Shown: one piece after another, positions 45,353 to 56,866 of the stretch
Layout: each line of letters starts with the position of its first letter
Position numbering within the stretch: the first letter of the stretch is position 1
Source: Oceanospirillaceae bacterium
GTDB lineage: Bacteria > Pseudomonadota > Gammaproteobacteria > Pseudomonadales > Balneatricaceae
Direction: 5' to 3'
Assembly (NCBI GenBank): GCA_013215505.1
Contig: JABSQZ010000012.1
Coordinates: forward strand, 1-64,000
Length of the DNA stretch: 64,000 bases
The notes under the pieces: generated by a model
Told to the model about the DNA's origin: nothing
Seen by the model: only the letters and a program-made list of their open reading frames with translations
Databases searched by the model: none
Position numbers and translations under genes: made by a program

Positions 45353-47608
45353 CTAGAGTTTAAACTGTGCCACTAGAGTATTTAACTGTTCTGCCAACTG
45401 GGCAACTTCCTGACTCGCCTGGGCGGTGTGTTTAGTATCCGCTACCGATTGCTCGCTCTCACTATTTATATTCACAACACTGCAATTAACCTCCTCAGTG
45501 ACGCTTTGCTGCTCTACCGTAGCGCTAGCTATCTGTAAGTTCATGTCGGTGATAGTGGTGATTTCATGGAGTATGTTCTTTAATTCCAGGCCCGCTTCGG
45601 TGGCCGCAGACACCGATTGTTGCACCATTTTCTCGCCATTACTCATCTCACTGACAGCCTCTGCAACAGTGCATTGCAACTCACTAATGACCTTTTCTAC
45701 TTTGACGGTGGAATCTTGGGTTTTATAGGCTAAAGTTCTCACTTCATCGGCGACCACGGCAAATCCCCGCCCTTGCTCTCCAGCTCTGGCTGCCTCAATA
45801 GTTGCATTGAGCGCCAGTAAATTTATCTGCTCGGCAATACCTTGAATAACTTCAATCACAGAGCCAATTTTCTGGCTGTTGATACCCACGCTATTCATCG
45901 CCACTGAAATACTGGAGACCCGATGCGACAGCGAGGTAATAGAAGCGACAGTCTCATCCACTACCCGTTTGACTTGAGTTGTATCACTGGAGGCTGTTTG
46001 CGCCACTAACGAGGCGCTTTCTGCATTACTGGCCACTTCACCAATAGATGCTGACATTTCAGTAATTGCCGAAGCCAAAGAGCTTGTCTCTACTTGTTGG
46101 CGAAAAATCCTCTGGCTGTTCTGCTCACTGATAGTTAAGGTCTCTTCCGCCGCCGCCGCTAAACTTTGACTGGTAGTGTTTATCTTGCGCACCATAATTT
46201 GTAACTTTCTGGTCATAGTGCCCAGCGCTGCGTAAACGCCGGTAGCATTTTCTTGATCGGGGAAGCTGAAATTAAGATCGCCTTCGGCTATGCGCTCGGC
46301 AATACGCTGCATTTCTTCAGGCTCGCCACCCAGGGGTGTCATGATTGAACGTTTTACTAACACTGCAATTGCGCTGACCAAAACCACGGTTAACAGCATC
46401 AACAAGTACATGTATCTAGTCAGTAAATATTTGGGCGCAAAGGCCTCAGCCTCATCAATTTCCGATAGCAGTGCCCATTTTGCATTGCCTACATTAATCG
46501 GAGTATAAGCGGACAGAACCGGGTTGCCAATGTAGTCGATAATGACTGCACTGCCAGTCTCACCAGCCAGCGCTCTTCTACTGGCATCGGTATCCACAGC
46601 GCCGCTAACTGGATCGGCAAACGAGGCTTTGACTGAGTGATGTTGCGGATCCAGGTATGAATCTGAGCGCATCAATTTATCTTCACCTACCAGATAAGTT
46701 TCACCGCTTTCTCCAAGGCCCGAACGCTCCGCCATAATGCTATTGAGCTGTTGCAGCGGGAATTGAAATATTAAAACACCTATTTTCTTTGAGCCATTAA
46801 AGATCGGAGAAGCCACAAAACCTGCCGGCGCTTCATAAGATGGGGTGTAGCGGCTCAAATCGGCAAAAACAACTGCATTTTTATCCGTTTTTTGGCTGGC
46901 TTCTTTAAAGGCACTGGCAAAATTGGTATCGGCATAGGGGCCGGTCAGTAGCGAAGTAGCATAATCCAACTCCTTAAAAACTGAATAGACAATATCTCCT
47001 GATTCAATATCCACCAGGAAAATATCGTAGTAACTAAAGCGCTTTAAATAGGCCTGCAATATCGGGTGAACTAACTGGTGAATCTTACTGTAATCACTGT
47101 CGTCATTAAGGCTCTGCAATTGATCTTTATTCCCTAATGAGTGCGGGTTATTACTAATGTAATTATATTGGAAATTGATAGTGCGCTCATTTAACGGTTG
47201 AAAAATACGGCTAATTGGCGCACTTATTCCGAAGTTTTGGCTGGCATATTCAGCGGCAAAATCGATACTGTAGTATTGCTTTACACTATTGCGAAGCTGT
47301 TCCGGGTTAGCACTCAGAGGCTGGTCGGTAAATGCTTGACTAAAGTTGCCCATAGCACCCACTACCATATGATTTTCCGACATGGCAATGACCTGGTTTT
47401 GCACAGTGTCAAGGTAGCGCTCAACGCCCGCTTTTTTGATATCTCTGACTGACTGCAATTGACTGAAAGCCTGCTTAGATAGAAAATCTCCGGCAAAATA
47501 TAGGGACACTGTAGTGATTAATAATGCGGGAATAGTCCCCGCCAGTAAAAAAGTCAGCAGCAACCTGTGCCCTAAACGGATTTTTTTGTTTCTCTGTTGC
47601 TCAGCCAT
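45353..47608 (-). CDS. Methyl-accepting chemotaxis protein, large periplasmic sensor
   Basis: A 751-residue chemoreceptor. It has an N-terminal helix (~14-36), a long periplasmic dCache-like sensor (~40-385), a second helix (~395-415), HAMP (~418-470), and a signalling domain with [18 protein letters not shown] and [15 protein letters not shown]. The periplasmic part contains [20 protein letters not shown], as in double-Cache sensors. The ligand is unknown. It stands alone between the recombinase and the glycogen cluster. Confidence 0.92.
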   Translation of the reverse strand: MAEQQRNKKIRLGHRLLLTFLLAGTIPALLITTVSLYFAGDFLSKQAFSQLQSVRDIKKAGVERYLDTVQNQVIAMSENHMVVGAMGNFSQAFTDQPLSANPEQLRNSVKQYYSIDFAAEYASQNFGISAPISRIFQPLNERTINFQYNYISNNPHSLGNKDQLQSLNDDSDYSKIHQLVHPILQAYLKRFSYYDIFLVDIESGDIVYSVFKELDYATSLLTGPYADTNFASAFKEASQKTDKNAVVFADLSRYTPSYEAPAGFVASPIFNGSKKIGVLIFQFPLQQLNSIMAERSGLGESGETYLVGEDKLMRSDSYLDPQHHSVKASFADPVSGAVDTDASRRALAGETGSAVIIDYIGNPVLSAYTPINVGNAKWALLSEIDEAEAFAPKYLLTRYMYLLMLLTVVLVSAIAVLVKRSIMTPLGGEPEEMQRIAERIAEGDLNFSFPDQENATGVYAALGTMTRKLQIMVRKINTTSQSLAAAAEETLTISEQNSQRIFRQQVETSSLASAITEMSASIGEVASNAESASLVAQTASSDTTQVKRVVDETVASITSLSHRVSSISVAMNSVGINSQKIGSVIEVIQGIAEQINLLALNATIEAARAGEQGRGFAVVADEVRTLAYKTQDSTVKVEKVISELQCTVAEAVSEMSNGEKMVQQSVSAATEAGLELKNILHEITTITDMNLQIASATVEQQSVTEEVNCSVVNINSESEQSVADTKHTAQASQEVAQLAEQLNTLVAQFKL

Positions 47609-47895
47609 GACAATTCTTCTTCAATGTAAATTTTAATTCATTTAAAGATAGTGAATCTTAAGCAGAGTCTCCTTAGGACAATTACCTAATAGCCTTTTTT
47701 TTATGGGTAGATAAGTTGTTTGTTTTTTAGCGCTGTTAAATCTAAATACTCAGCTTGCAGCTTTAAGTTGTTCATTAGTATGCGCACTAGTTGCCAAGCA
47801 GATAATCTTGATCTACCTTTTGGTAGTGGCCGACACATTACTGATTACGGCTTAAAACATGCAATGGTTTTTTCCAGCAGCTGACAGGAAGTTAA

Positions 47896-49935
47896 ATGAA
47901 AGGATTACAACAACAGCTGTTTCTGCGGGGTATTGGACTTAACTATTTAGATTATCGTGGCTGTAATCAGCCTGTACCAGAACAGGTACGCCTTGGAGTA
48001 TTACAGGCCTGTGGTATCGATATAGAGAATCATCAGAGTATAGAACAAGCCAATTACCAGTTAGATGTGCAGCCCTGGTTACAACCCCTGGCGAGTTGCC
48101 AGTTTAGTACTGAAAAGTGCAGCAGCTTTAAAGTAAAGCTCGCCCCAGCACAATTAGAACTGCAATTACACTGGAAAATACACAGCGAAGATAAGTTTTT
48201 GTTAACCGGTAGCGAACCAGTTTCTAAGCTCGTCGAGACCGGAAATTACCACTATCAGCAACAGCGTTACTCTGAGAGAGAGCTGTTTCTGCCCAAACTT
48301 AAATTCGGCTACTATCAGCTATCTGTTACTTTACAGCGACAAACCTATACTGGCGAGTTGATTGTCAGTCCAGAAATCACATACAGCGCTACAGAGGACA
48401 AATGCTGGGGCTTATCAGTGCAACTGTACAGTCTAAAAACGGCCGAAAACCTGGGTATTGGCGACTTTAACGACCTGCACCAGTTACTTGAAAACTGCGC
48501 GGCACAAGGCGCTGAGTATGTCCTGTTAAATCCACTGCATGCACTTTTTGATCACCAACCGGAACGGGCTAGTCCCTATAGCCCAAGCGACAGGAACTGT
48601 TTAAACCCCTATTACATTCACCCTTATACTTGCATCGACTATCAACGCAGTGCTAGCGCTAAAAAGTTGGTTGCTAGTGAATTTTTTCGCAACACTTTAG
48701 CCACCGAAAAATCTCGAGCTTACATTGGTTACTCGCAGGTATACGAGCTCAAACTGAAGATTTTTATCCATATGTATGAAGAGTTCAAAAGCACTGAATT
48801 AACGGTCAATAGCGACCGGGCTCAAAGGTTTCTACACTTTTGTAAAAGCCATCCTCAGCTTGATGAATACAGCCTCTGGCTGCAAACGGCAACCGCCCAA
48901 CACAGTTACTTGCAAGACAGCTGTTTTGTCAGCTATCTGCAGTGGATTGCTCAGCAGCAGTTGGCTGACTGCCAATCGCAATGCATAAAATTAGGCATGA
49001 AAATCGGCTTAGTGTTAGACCTGGCGGTAGGCTGCGCAGCTGATGGCAGTGAACAAAGTTACAATCAGAGTTTATTTGTCCAGCAAGCCAGTATCGGCGC
49101 ACCCGCGGATAACTGGGCGAAATCGGGCCAAAACTGGGGCCTGCCGCCGATAGATCCGATACAGCTTAAAGCTCAGAATTACCGTCATTTTCGGCAATTG
49201 CTCAGGAGCAATATGCAGCATTGCGGGGCTTTAAGATTCGATCATATTATGAGCTTGTCGCGATTATGGTGGTGCCTGTTGAATGAGCAATACCAACAGC
49301 AGGGCTGTTACATGCACTACCCACTGGAGCAGCTAATGGCTATTTTAACATTGGAAAGCCAGCTGAATCAGTGTGTCATTATAGGAGAGGACTTAGGCAA
49401 TGTGACTGCGCAACTCAGCGCGGCCATGCACCAGGCGCGCATTTACTCCAGTAAGCTGCTGTATTTTTGCCGCGACCAGCAGGGCCGTTTCTTGGACACA
49501 GATCAGTTAGAAAAGCACAGTTGTATGATGATTGCCAACCATGACGTAGCGACATTTAAGGCCTGGTGGCAAGTTGATGATCTGCAGCTCAACGAAGATT
49601 TGGCTCTGACAAAATCCGTAACATTACTGAGCGCGCAGGCTGACAGACACCAGGAAAAAAAGCAATTGTTAAGCTGGCTACAGCGCCACCAACAGCCACG
49701 ACAAATGCACAGTCCCTATTTCAGTGTCTACAGTGCCATAGTCACAGTGCTAGCCCACTGCGAAGTACAGCTGTTGACCATTGCTCTGGATGACTTAGAT
49801 GATAATAATTTACCGGTAAATATTCCGGGAACCGACCAACAGTACCCTAATTGGCGACGACGCTATAACAAAAGTTTGTCCGAAATTTTCAACGATAACA
49901 ATTTCTTTACTACAATCAATGATGCCAGGAGCTAA
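47896..49935 (+). CDS. malQ: 4-alpha-glucanotransferase (amylomaltase)
   Basis: A 679-residue GH77 enzyme. NWGLPPIDPIQLKAQNYRHF, LRFDHIMSLSRLWW (nucleophile aspartate) and IIGEDLGNVT (acid/base) are diagnostic, with ANHDVATFKAWW. It disproportionates linear maltodextrins in the cytoplasm. It leads the glycogen cluster; glgB follows after 86 bp. Its N-terminal 150 residues are a less conserved extension like that of E. coli MalQ. Confidence 0.92.
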   Translation: MKGLQQQLFLRGIGLNYLDYRGCNQPVPEQVRLGVLQACGIDIENHQSIEQANYQLDVQPWLQPLASCQFSTEKCSSFKVKLAPAQLELQLHWKIHSEDKFLLTGSEPVSKLVETGNYHYQQQRYSERELFLPKLKFGYYQLSVTLQRQTYTGELIVSPEITYSATEDKCWGLSVQLYSLKTAENLGIGDFNDLHQLLENCAAQGAEYVLLNPLHALFDHQPERASPYSPSDRNCLNPYYIHPYTCIDYQRSASAKKLVASEFFRNTLATEKSRAYIGYSQVYELKLKIFIHMYEEFKSTELTVNSDRAQRFLHFCKSHPQLDEYSLWLQTATAQHSYLQDSCFVSYLQWIAQQQLADCQSQCIKLGMKIGLVLDLAVGCAADGSEQSYNQSLFVQQASIGAPADNWAKSGQNWGLPPIDPIQLKAQNYRHFRQLLRSNMQHCGALRFDHIMSLSRLWWCLLNEQYQQQGCYMHYPLEQLMAILTLESQLNQCVIIGEDLGNVTAQLSAAMHQARIYSSKLLYFCRDQQGRFLDTDQLEKHSCMMIANHDVATFKAWWQVDDLQLNEDLALTKSVTLLSAQADRHQEKKQLLSWLQRHQQPRQMHSPYFSVYSAIVTVLAHCEVQLLTIALDDLDDNNLPVNIPGTDQQYPNWRRRYNKSLSEIFNDNNFFTTINDARS

Positions 49936-50021
49936 AAAACCGCTTGCAGAGGAATATCTTCAGGAGCAGGAGTAGCGCTAACAATAATTAAACTAAAAGC
50001 AGCTTAAACCAAGGACAGCTA

Positions 50022-52259
50022 ATGAATGACTTAAGCACCGCCGCATGGGAATTGCCACAAGCAAATTATATCGGGAAAATACAGGCATTGGATCAGGCAG
50101 TATTTGCCGACCCCTTTTCTTTTCTCGGCCCTCATCAAAGCGATAGCGGTGAACTGCAACTGCGGGCCTTTATACCGGGGGCCGAAGCTGTCGCTTATCT
50201 TAGCAATGACAAGACAGCCGAACAGCTGCAATACCAGCGGGTGGGAAGGTCAGCTCTATTTGTACTAAAGTTGCACAGCGATCAATTTCGATCGAACTAT
50301 CAGCTGCAGATAAGCTACCCCGGTTATAGCTCGGTACAGCGGGACCCCTATAGTTTTGTCTCCAGCTTAGAATTAGAGGCCATGTATTTATTTAATCAGG
50401 GCGCCCTGGAGCAAACATACCGGCATTTGGGGGCACACTGGCGGCAACAACAAGGTACATCTGGAGTCAGATTTACGCTCTGGGCTCCCAGTGCGCAATC
50501 GGTCAGCGTCCTGGGGGACTTTAATAGCTGGGATCAAAGACGTCATCCTATGCGCAAACATCCAGCCTCCGGTGTCTGGGAAATCTTTATCTGTGACTTG
50601 CAAGAGCGGCAGAATTATAAATTTAGTCTGGTCACTGCTCAGGGAGAGAGGTTGGAAAAAGCGGATCCCTATGCATCCGTTATGCAGCCACCTCCGGCTA
50701 CCGCCTCAGTGATTTGCGCCAAGAATATCCAGCAGCGTTCAGAACCTGATATCGCAATGCGCACACAGCGAAATGCTGTAGATGCCCCGATCAGTATTTA
50801 TGAAGTACATGCGGGATCCTGGCGGCGTCACGCGCAGGACAATAGCTATCTGAGCTATCGAGAACTGGCTGAACAGCTAGTACCTTATGTCGTATCACTG
50901 GGGTTTAGTCATATCCAATTAATGCCGATCAATGAATATCCCTTTGACGGTTCATGGGGCTATCAGCCTGTGGGGATGTTTGCCCCTAGCAGTAGATTTG
51001 GCAGCCCGGATGACTTCAAATATTTTGTCGATACTTGTCACAGTGCCAAACTGGGGCTACTGATTGACTGGGTGCCAGGGCATTTTCCCAATGATCCGCA
51101 CGGGCTGGCTAAATTCGATGGCAGTCATTTATATGAACATGCGGATAAACGTCAGGGTTACCACCCGGATTGGCACACCCATATCTATAATTTTGCCAGA
51201 TCCGAAGTCAAAAGTTTCCTGCTCTCCAGTGCATTTCACTGGTTTGATGAATATGCCATCGATGGTTTGAGAGTCGACGCGGTCGCTTCGATGTTGTATT
51301 TAGATTACAGCCGCAAAGCGGGTGAGTGGGTGGCAAACGAGCGCGGTGGCCGTGAGAACCTGGCCGCTATAGATTTTCTGCAGCAGTTAAATCAGCGCTG
51401 CTATGCAAAATTCCCCGGAATTCTGATGGCGGCTGAAGAGTCAACTGACTGGGGTGGTGTCACCCAATTTACCGATCGCGGTGGGCTTGGATTCGGCTAC
51501 AAATGGAATATGGGCTGGATGAATGACAGCTTGCGTTATATGTCTCACGATCCAGTGCATCGTCAATATCATCATGACGAAATGACTTTTTCGTTGATCT
51601 ATGCCTTCAGTGAAAATTACATACTACCTTTGAGTCACGATGAAGTAGTGCACGGTAAAGGTTCCCTGTTGAGTAAAATGCCCGGTGATGAATGGCAGAA
51701 ATTTGCTAATTTACGTACTTTTTATGCCTACATGTGGGCGCATCCGGGTAAAAAATTGCTGTTTATGGGTGGTGAATTTGCCCAGCACGATGAATGGAAC
51801 CACGATCGGTCTCTGGACTGGCATTTAGTTGAATTTGCGCCACATCGTGGCGTACAACAATTAATCTCAACCTTAAATCAACTTTATCGGCAACAGCCGG
51901 CACTGCATCAATTAGATAACTGCAGTGAAGGTTTTAGTTGGATAGACAGCGGCAACGCAGAGCAGAGCATTTTTAGCTTTATTCGCTACGCCAAAGATGC
52001 CAATTCGCATGTACTGGTCATCTCTAATATGACGCCTAACAGCTACCGGCATTACCTGATAGGAGTGCCCGGTAATGGTAGCTATCAGGTTTTACTGAAT
52101 ACTGACGACAGTGTTTACGCCGGTTCAAATTTTTCTGAACAGCAGTTGTATACGACTAAAGAGCAGCACTGGCAAGGGTTTTGTCAAGTGATAGAGATTC
52201 AATTGCCGCCTTTAAGCACCCTCTATCTGGCACCGGTCAAAAAACCTGATGTTCTATGA
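50022..52259 (+). CDS. glgB: 1,4-alpha-glucan branching enzyme
   Basis: A 745-residue GH13 enzyme (E. coli GlgB 728). It has an N-terminal domain, CBM48 (~130-240; APSAQSVSVLGDFNSWD), a catalytic barrel with DGLRVDAVASMLYLDYSR, LMAAEESTDW and LPLSHDEVVHGKG, and a C-terminal beta domain. It forms alpha-1,6 branches in glycogen. The glgX start lies 11 bp inside its 3' end, indicating translational coupling. Confidence 0.95.
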   Translation: MNDLSTAAWELPQANYIGKIQALDQAVFADPFSFLGPHQSDSGELQLRAFIPGAEAVAYLSNDKTAEQLQYQRVGRSALFVLKLHSDQFRSNYQLQISYPGYSSVQRDPYSFVSSLELEAMYLFNQGALEQTYRHLGAHWRQQQGTSGVRFTLWAPSAQSVSVLGDFNSWDQRRHPMRKHPASGVWEIFICDLQERQNYKFSLVTAQGERLEKADPYASVMQPPPATASVICAKNIQQRSEPDIAMRTQRNAVDAPISIYEVHAGSWRRHAQDNSYLSYRELAEQLVPYVVSLGFSHIQLMPINEYPFDGSWGYQPVGMFAPSSRFGSPDDFKYFVDTCHSAKLGLLIDWVPGHFPNDPHGLAKFDGSHLYEHADKRQGYHPDWHTHIYNFARSEVKSFLLSSAFHWFDEYAIDGLRVDAVASMLYLDYSRKAGEWVANERGGRENLAAIDFLQQLNQRCYAKFPGILMAAEESTDWGGVTQFTDRGGLGFGYKWNMGWMNDSLRYMSHDPVHRQYHHDEMTFSLIYAFSENYILPLSHDEVVHGKGSLLSKMPGDEWQKFANLRTFYAYMWAHPGKKLLFMGGEFAQHDEWNHDRSLDWHLVEFAPHRGVQQLISTLNQLYRQQPALHQLDNCSEGFSWIDSGNAEQSIFSFIRYAKDANSHVLVISNMTPNSYRHYLIGVPGNGSYQVLLNTDDSVYAGSNFSEQQLYTTKEQHWQGFCQVIEIQLPPLSTLYLAPVKKPDVL

Positions 52260-54273
52260 AAGCCGCCGTGGCAATCCCTACCCACTGGGCAGTAGCGCAG
52301 ATAAAGCAGGCGTAAATTTTGCTCTCTACTGCGCTACTGCCGAGCAAATACAACTCTGTGTATTTGACCAGGATGGCTACCGTCAGCAGCAGTGCATTGT
52401 TATGCATAGAGGTGAAGAGCAAATCTGGCATGTTTATTTGCCGGGGGCCACGGACGGTTTAGTCTATGGCTATCGACTAGTAAATTCCGATCCGGCTACC
52501 GATAACTTAGAGCAAAATTGGCCATTATTACTGGATCCGTATGCCAAACAGTTGCATGTTACAGAAAACGTCCTGCCACAACTGTCGTTACTAAACGCAG
52601 ATAAAGAGGCTATTCAGCCTCTGCTATTAAAAGCAAAAGTTTGTAATTTACAACAGTACAGCGGCTATAAACCCCGTATTCCCTGGTCGCGCACGATAAT
52701 TTATGAATGTCATGTAAAGGGGGCAACCTATTTAGATACGCAGTTAGATCCACAATACCGCGGTAAGTTTCTCGCCTTAGCTCAAGCAAATTTTATCGGT
52801 AAATTAAAAAAACTGGGCATCACTGCTATTGAGTTGCTGCCGGTGCAGCATTTTCTAAGTGAAACACTCTTGTCGGAAAAAGGGCTAAGTAATTACTGGG
52901 GTTACAATACCGTCAGCTTCTTTAGCCCGCATACTGACTACCTACTTAAAGGACAGCCAGAGGAGTTTCAACAAATGGTCAGGACGCTGCATTTACATGA
53001 CATCGAAGTCATCATAGATGTTGTCTATAACCACACGGCAGAGGGCAACGATTCAGGGCCACTGTATCATTTGAAAGCATTAGATCAACAGGGCTATTAC
53101 CGATTAGAGGGCGACAATTACATCAATGACACAGGTTGTGGTAACACTCTAAATATCTCTCACCCTAGAAGCCTGCAGCTGGTTTTGGACAGTTTGCGCT
53201 ACTGGGCAAACGTCATGGGGGTCGATGGTTTTAGATTTGACTTGGCGACCATCTTAGCCAGAGACGAGCAGGGGTTTAATCCGCGCCATGCCTTCTTACA
53301 GGCGATAGCCCAAGATCCGCTATTGAACCAACTAAAGATGATTGCAGAACCTTGGGATATTGGTCCCGGGGGCTATCAACTGGGCAATTTTCCCGCGCCA
53401 TGGCGTGAGTGGAACGATGCATACCGCGACACTATTCGCAAGTTTTGGCGGGCAGAGCCTGGTGTACTGCCAATATTTGCGCAGCGTATTCACGGCTCCA
53501 GCGATCTATTTCAACAACCTGGCAGAGGCTCAAATAGCAGCATTAATTACATATCCGCCCACGATGGGTTCACACTGGAAGATCTGGTCAGTTATGAGAA
53601 AAAAAATAATGGCGCAAATGCAGAGCAAAACAGAGATGGACAGAGTGAAAACTATTCACAAAATCATGGCATTGAAGGTCCCTCTGAGGATCCGCAGATC
53701 AATGCATTAAGACTGCAGCAACAAAAAAACATGCTGCTGACTTTGATATTTTCCCAAGGGGTACCTATGCTTTGTGCAGGCAGTGAAAGTCAGCATACAC
53801 AAGCGGGAAACAACAACGCTTACTGCCAGGATAACAACATCAGTTGGATCAGTTGGGATGAACAAGAGAACAGTGAACTCAGCACCTTTATTGCGCAGTC
53901 AATTCAGCTGCGGCAACAATTTAGTGTCTATCAATACCCTGATTTCATCCACCCGGGCAATCGCAATTACAAATTGCACTGGTATAACCAGTGGGGTTTA
54001 ACGATGACAGAGGAAGACTGGCAAAGGCCGGATAATCATGCATTAGGATACATGATCAGCAATAGGCAATCAGGCAGTGTAGAAGATCTATTAATTGTGT
54101 TCAACGCTTCAGTTGAAAACTTCGAATTCAGCTTGCCACTATTGGAAAATCGTCAGTGGCAACTCTGTCAGCACAGCTTAGCCCCATCATCTTTCCAGCC
54201 TGGAATGCTCTGTGCAGACAGACTGTCACTGCAGGGCCGAAGTAGCTGGGTGCTTTGTTCAGTGCCAACCTAG
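52249..54273 (+). CDS. glgX: Glycogen debranching enzyme
   Basis: A 674-residue GH13 isoamylase-type enzyme. CBM48 at the N-terminus is followed by the catalytic domain with IDVVYNHTAEGNDSGP, DGFRFDLATILARD, IAEPWDIGPGGYQLGNFP and YISAHDGFTLEDLVSYEKKN. It removes the short branches left by phosphorylase. It overlaps glgB by 11 bp. Length and motifs match GlgX (657 in E. coli). Confidence 0.94.
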   Translation: MFYESRRGNPYPLGSSADKAGVNFALYCATAEQIQLCVFDQDGYRQQQCIVMHRGEEQIWHVYLPGATDGLVYGYRLVNSDPATDNLEQNWPLLLDPYAKQLHVTENVLPQLSLLNADKEAIQPLLLKAKVCNLQQYSGYKPRIPWSRTIIYECHVKGATYLDTQLDPQYRGKFLALAQANFIGKLKKLGITAIELLPVQHFLSETLLSEKGLSNYWGYNTVSFFSPHTDYLLKGQPEEFQQMVRTLHLHDIEVIIDVVYNHTAEGNDSGPLYHLKALDQQGYYRLEGDNYINDTGCGNTLNISHPRSLQLVLDSLRYWANVMGVDGFRFDLATILARDEQGFNPRHAFLQAIAQDPLLNQLKMIAEPWDIGPGGYQLGNFPAPWREWNDAYRDTIRKFWRAEPGVLPIFAQRIHGSSDLFQQPGRGSNSSINYISAHDGFTLEDLVSYEKKNNGANAEQNRDGQSENYSQNHGIEGPSEDPQINALRLQQQKNMLLTLIFSQGVPMLCAGSESQHTQAGNNNAYCQDNNISWISWDEQENSELSTFIAQSIQLRQQFSVYQYPDFIHPGNRNYKLHWYNQWGLTMTEEDWQRPDNHALGYMISNRQSGSVEDLLIVFNASVENFEFSLPLLENRQWQLCQHSLAPSSFQPGMLCADRLSLQGRSSWVLCSVPT

Positions 54274-54348
54274 CGCAGCCAATAAATAACCTAAGAATCG
54301 CGTTGCTAGCCTCTAAAAAAGTGGCAAAAATGTTTGGTGGAGAAACCA

Positions 54349-56823
54349 ATGGATAAACTTAAACTAGCGTTGGACGCTGAGACAGATAACAGAGTTGACC
54401 TGAGTTTGCCCATAGCGACCAGTTTAGAGGAAGACCTCTGTCGGCACTTTCACTATACCTTAGGCAGAGATAATGTAGGCAGCTCTAAGCACTATCTGTA
54501 TCAGGCTTTGGCTCTGACGATCAGAGACAAACTGGTTGCCTGCTGCCGTCAAACCAGAAAAAAACGCCAGCGCAATGAACAGAAAAAAGTCGCCTATTTT
54601 TCACTGGAGTTTTTAATGGGCCGGGCACTGGGCAATGCAGTGTTAAACCTGGAACTGCAAAGTGATGTTACTAGTGCCTTAGCTCGCTACAGCAGCACAC
54701 TCGAAGAAGTGGCGATGGCAGAACACGATGCTGGACTTGGCAATGGTGGTTTAGGACGTCTGGCGGCATGTATGCTGGACAGTTGTGCGACTATGGGTCT
54801 ACCGGTAACCGGTTATGGGATTAGATATGAATACGGTGCCTTTAAACAGTGTATTGAAAATGGCTATCAGGTAGAGAGTCCCGATAACTGGTTACGCGAT
54901 GGTCATCCCTGGGAAATAGAAGCTCCTGAGCACAGCCGTAGAATAAAGTTCTTTGGCCGGGTGCATTGCTACACCGATGCCCAGGGAGTAACCCACCGAC
55001 AGTGGTTGAGTACTCAGGATGTACTGGCAGTGCCCTACGACATTCCGATTCCCGGTTATAAAAATCAGGTGGTTAATACTTTGCGGTTGTGGAGTGCCTC
55101 TGGCACGGATGATTTCGATTTAGAGGAATTTAATGCCGGTAGCTACATTGAGGCTGTCGCTTACAAAAACCGCGCCGAGCAGATCACTATGGTGCTCTAT
55201 CCAAACGATGCCAGTGAAAATGGCAAGGAACTGCGTTTGCGGCAGCAGTATTTTTTATGCTCCGCCAGTTTGCAGGATATTCTGGCCAGCTGGCAGGGGG
55301 AACATGCGGGAGACTTTAGCCAGTTCGCCGCTCAACATGTTTTTCAGCTCAATGATACCCATCCCAGTATCGCGATTGCCGAATTAATGCGTCTGCTTAT
55401 CGATGAGTATCAACACGATTGGGACCGAGCTTGGTCCATCACCAAAAATGTCATGGCTTATACCAACCATACTTTATTACCAGAGGCACTGGAGAAATGG
55501 ACCGTGCGGCTGTTTGCAAGATTACTGCCGCGACTACTGGAAATCATTTATGAAATAAACGCCCGGTTTTTACAGCAAGTCGCCTGTAAGTGGCCGGGGG
55601 ACAAGGACAAACAGAGGCAGATGTCATTGATTGAAGAGGGGCCGGAACCACAGGTAAGAATGGCTTATCTGGCCATTGTCGGCAGTTTTTCAGTCAATGG
55701 AGTCGCCGCTTTACATACCCATCTACTGAGTAGCGGTTTGTTCAATGATTTTTATCAGCTGTGGCCAGAGAAGTTTAATAACATCACTAATGGAGTCACT
55801 CCAAGGCGTTGGCTTGGGCACTGCAACCCAGAATTGGAGCAATTAATTGCCAGCAAACTCGGACAGCAGTGGATTTCGGATTTTAGCCGGGTTCGGGAGC
55901 TAGCATCATTCTCAGAAGATGCGGATTTCCAACACCGCTGGCAAGAGGTCAAGAACAACAACAAAAATAAGTTAATCGATTTTGTCGCACAACACTGCAA
56001 CGTTAAGTTTGAACAACAGATGTTATTCGATGTACAAGTAAAGCGCATCCATGAATACAAGCGGCAGCTATTAAATGTATTGCATGTTATCCACTTGTAT
56101 CAGCGCATACTCGCTAATGAGACCGAAAATTTTACTCCACGGGCTATCTTATTCGCCGGCAAAGCGGCTCCTGGATATCCAACCGCCAAGTTAATCATTA
56201 AATTAATCAATAATGTAGCTACCACTATTAACGCGGACCCTTGCACTAAAGGACTGTTGCGGGTGGCATTTTTAGCGGATTACAACGTCACCGCAATGGA
56301 GGTGATATGTCCGGCAACCGATCTCTCGGAACAGATTTCGACCACAGGTAAAGAGGCATCGGGTACTGGCAACATGAAGTTAATGATGAACGGTGCTGTC
56401 ACTATAGGTACTTTGGATGGAGCTAACATAGAAATCCGCCAGGCCGTAGGCGCTGAAAATTTCTATCTGTTCGGCCCTAAAAGTGAAGAACTTGAAGATG
56501 TTTATCAAAATTATAACCCGGGAAAAATTATTGAGCAGAGCCCGGCATTAAAAGCGGTACTTGAATTACTGCGCAGTGGCTACTTCAATTTTCTTGAAGG
56601 CCCGCTTTTCACCCCGTTACTGGAGCAGATTTATAGCCCCAATGATCAATGGTTAACCGCTTTTGATTTTGACAGTTATCTGCAAGCTCAACATCGCGTA
56701 GAAGAGGCCTGGCGAGACAAGGCCGGCTGGACTCGCTGCAGTATTTTAAACACTGCAGCCAGCGGTTGGTTTTCCAGTGATCGCACCATCGATGAATACT
56801 GCCAGAGGATTTGGCGGGTTTAA
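54349..56823 (+). CDS. glgP: Glycogen/starch phosphorylase
   Basis: A 824-residue GT35 enzyme. YFSLEFLMGRALGNAV and HDAGLGNGGLGRLAACMLDS are in the N-terminal half; TTGKEASGTGNMKLMMNGAV contains the PLP lysine. It releases glucose-1-phosphate from glycogen ends. The ATG at 54349 is chosen because GGTGGAG lies before it; an upstream TTG would add five residues. It follows glgX by 75 bp. Confidence 0.94.
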   Translation: MDKLKLALDAETDNRVDLSLPIATSLEEDLCRHFHYTLGRDNVGSSKHYLYQALALTIRDKLVACCRQTRKKRQRNEQKKVAYFSLEFLMGRALGNAVLNLELQSDVTSALARYSSTLEEVAMAEHDAGLGNGGLGRLAACMLDSCATMGLPVTGYGIRYEYGAFKQCIENGYQVESPDNWLRDGHPWEIEAPEHSRRIKFFGRVHCYTDAQGVTHRQWLSTQDVLAVPYDIPIPGYKNQVVNTLRLWSASGTDDFDLEEFNAGSYIEAVAYKNRAEQITMVLYPNDASENGKELRLRQQYFLCSASLQDILASWQGEHAGDFSQFAAQHVFQLNDTHPSIAIAELMRLLIDEYQHDWDRAWSITKNVMAYTNHTLLPEALEKWTVRLFARLLPRLLEIIYEINARFLQQVACKWPGDKDKQRQMSLIEEGPEPQVRMAYLAIVGSFSVNGVAALHTHLLSSGLFNDFYQLWPEKFNNITNGVTPRRWLGHCNPELEQLIASKLGQQWISDFSRVRELASFSEDADFQHRWQEVKNNNKNKLIDFVAQHCNVKFEQQMLFDVQVKRIHEYKRQLLNVLHVIHLYQRILANETENFTPRAILFAGKAAPGYPTAKLIIKLINNVATTINADPCTKGLLRVAFLADYNVTAMEVICPATDLSEQISTTGKEASGTGNMKLMMNGAVTIGTLDGANIEIRQAVGAENFYLFGPKSEELEDVYQNYNPGKIIEQSPALKAVLELLRSGYFNFLEGPLFTPLLEQIYSPNDQWLTAFDFDSYLQAQHRVEEAWRDKAGWTRCSILNTAASGWFSSDRTIDEYCQRIWRV

Positions 56824-56866
56824 ACAACGTTAAAAATGCATTGCGTTACTTATGGAGTTAGTAAAT

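Noticed and set aside
47690-47705. T-run near 47695 as a terminator for the MCP gene
   Set aside because: The T-run lies on the plus strand upstream of the MCP start and follows only a 5-bp stem; no plus-strand gene precedes it.
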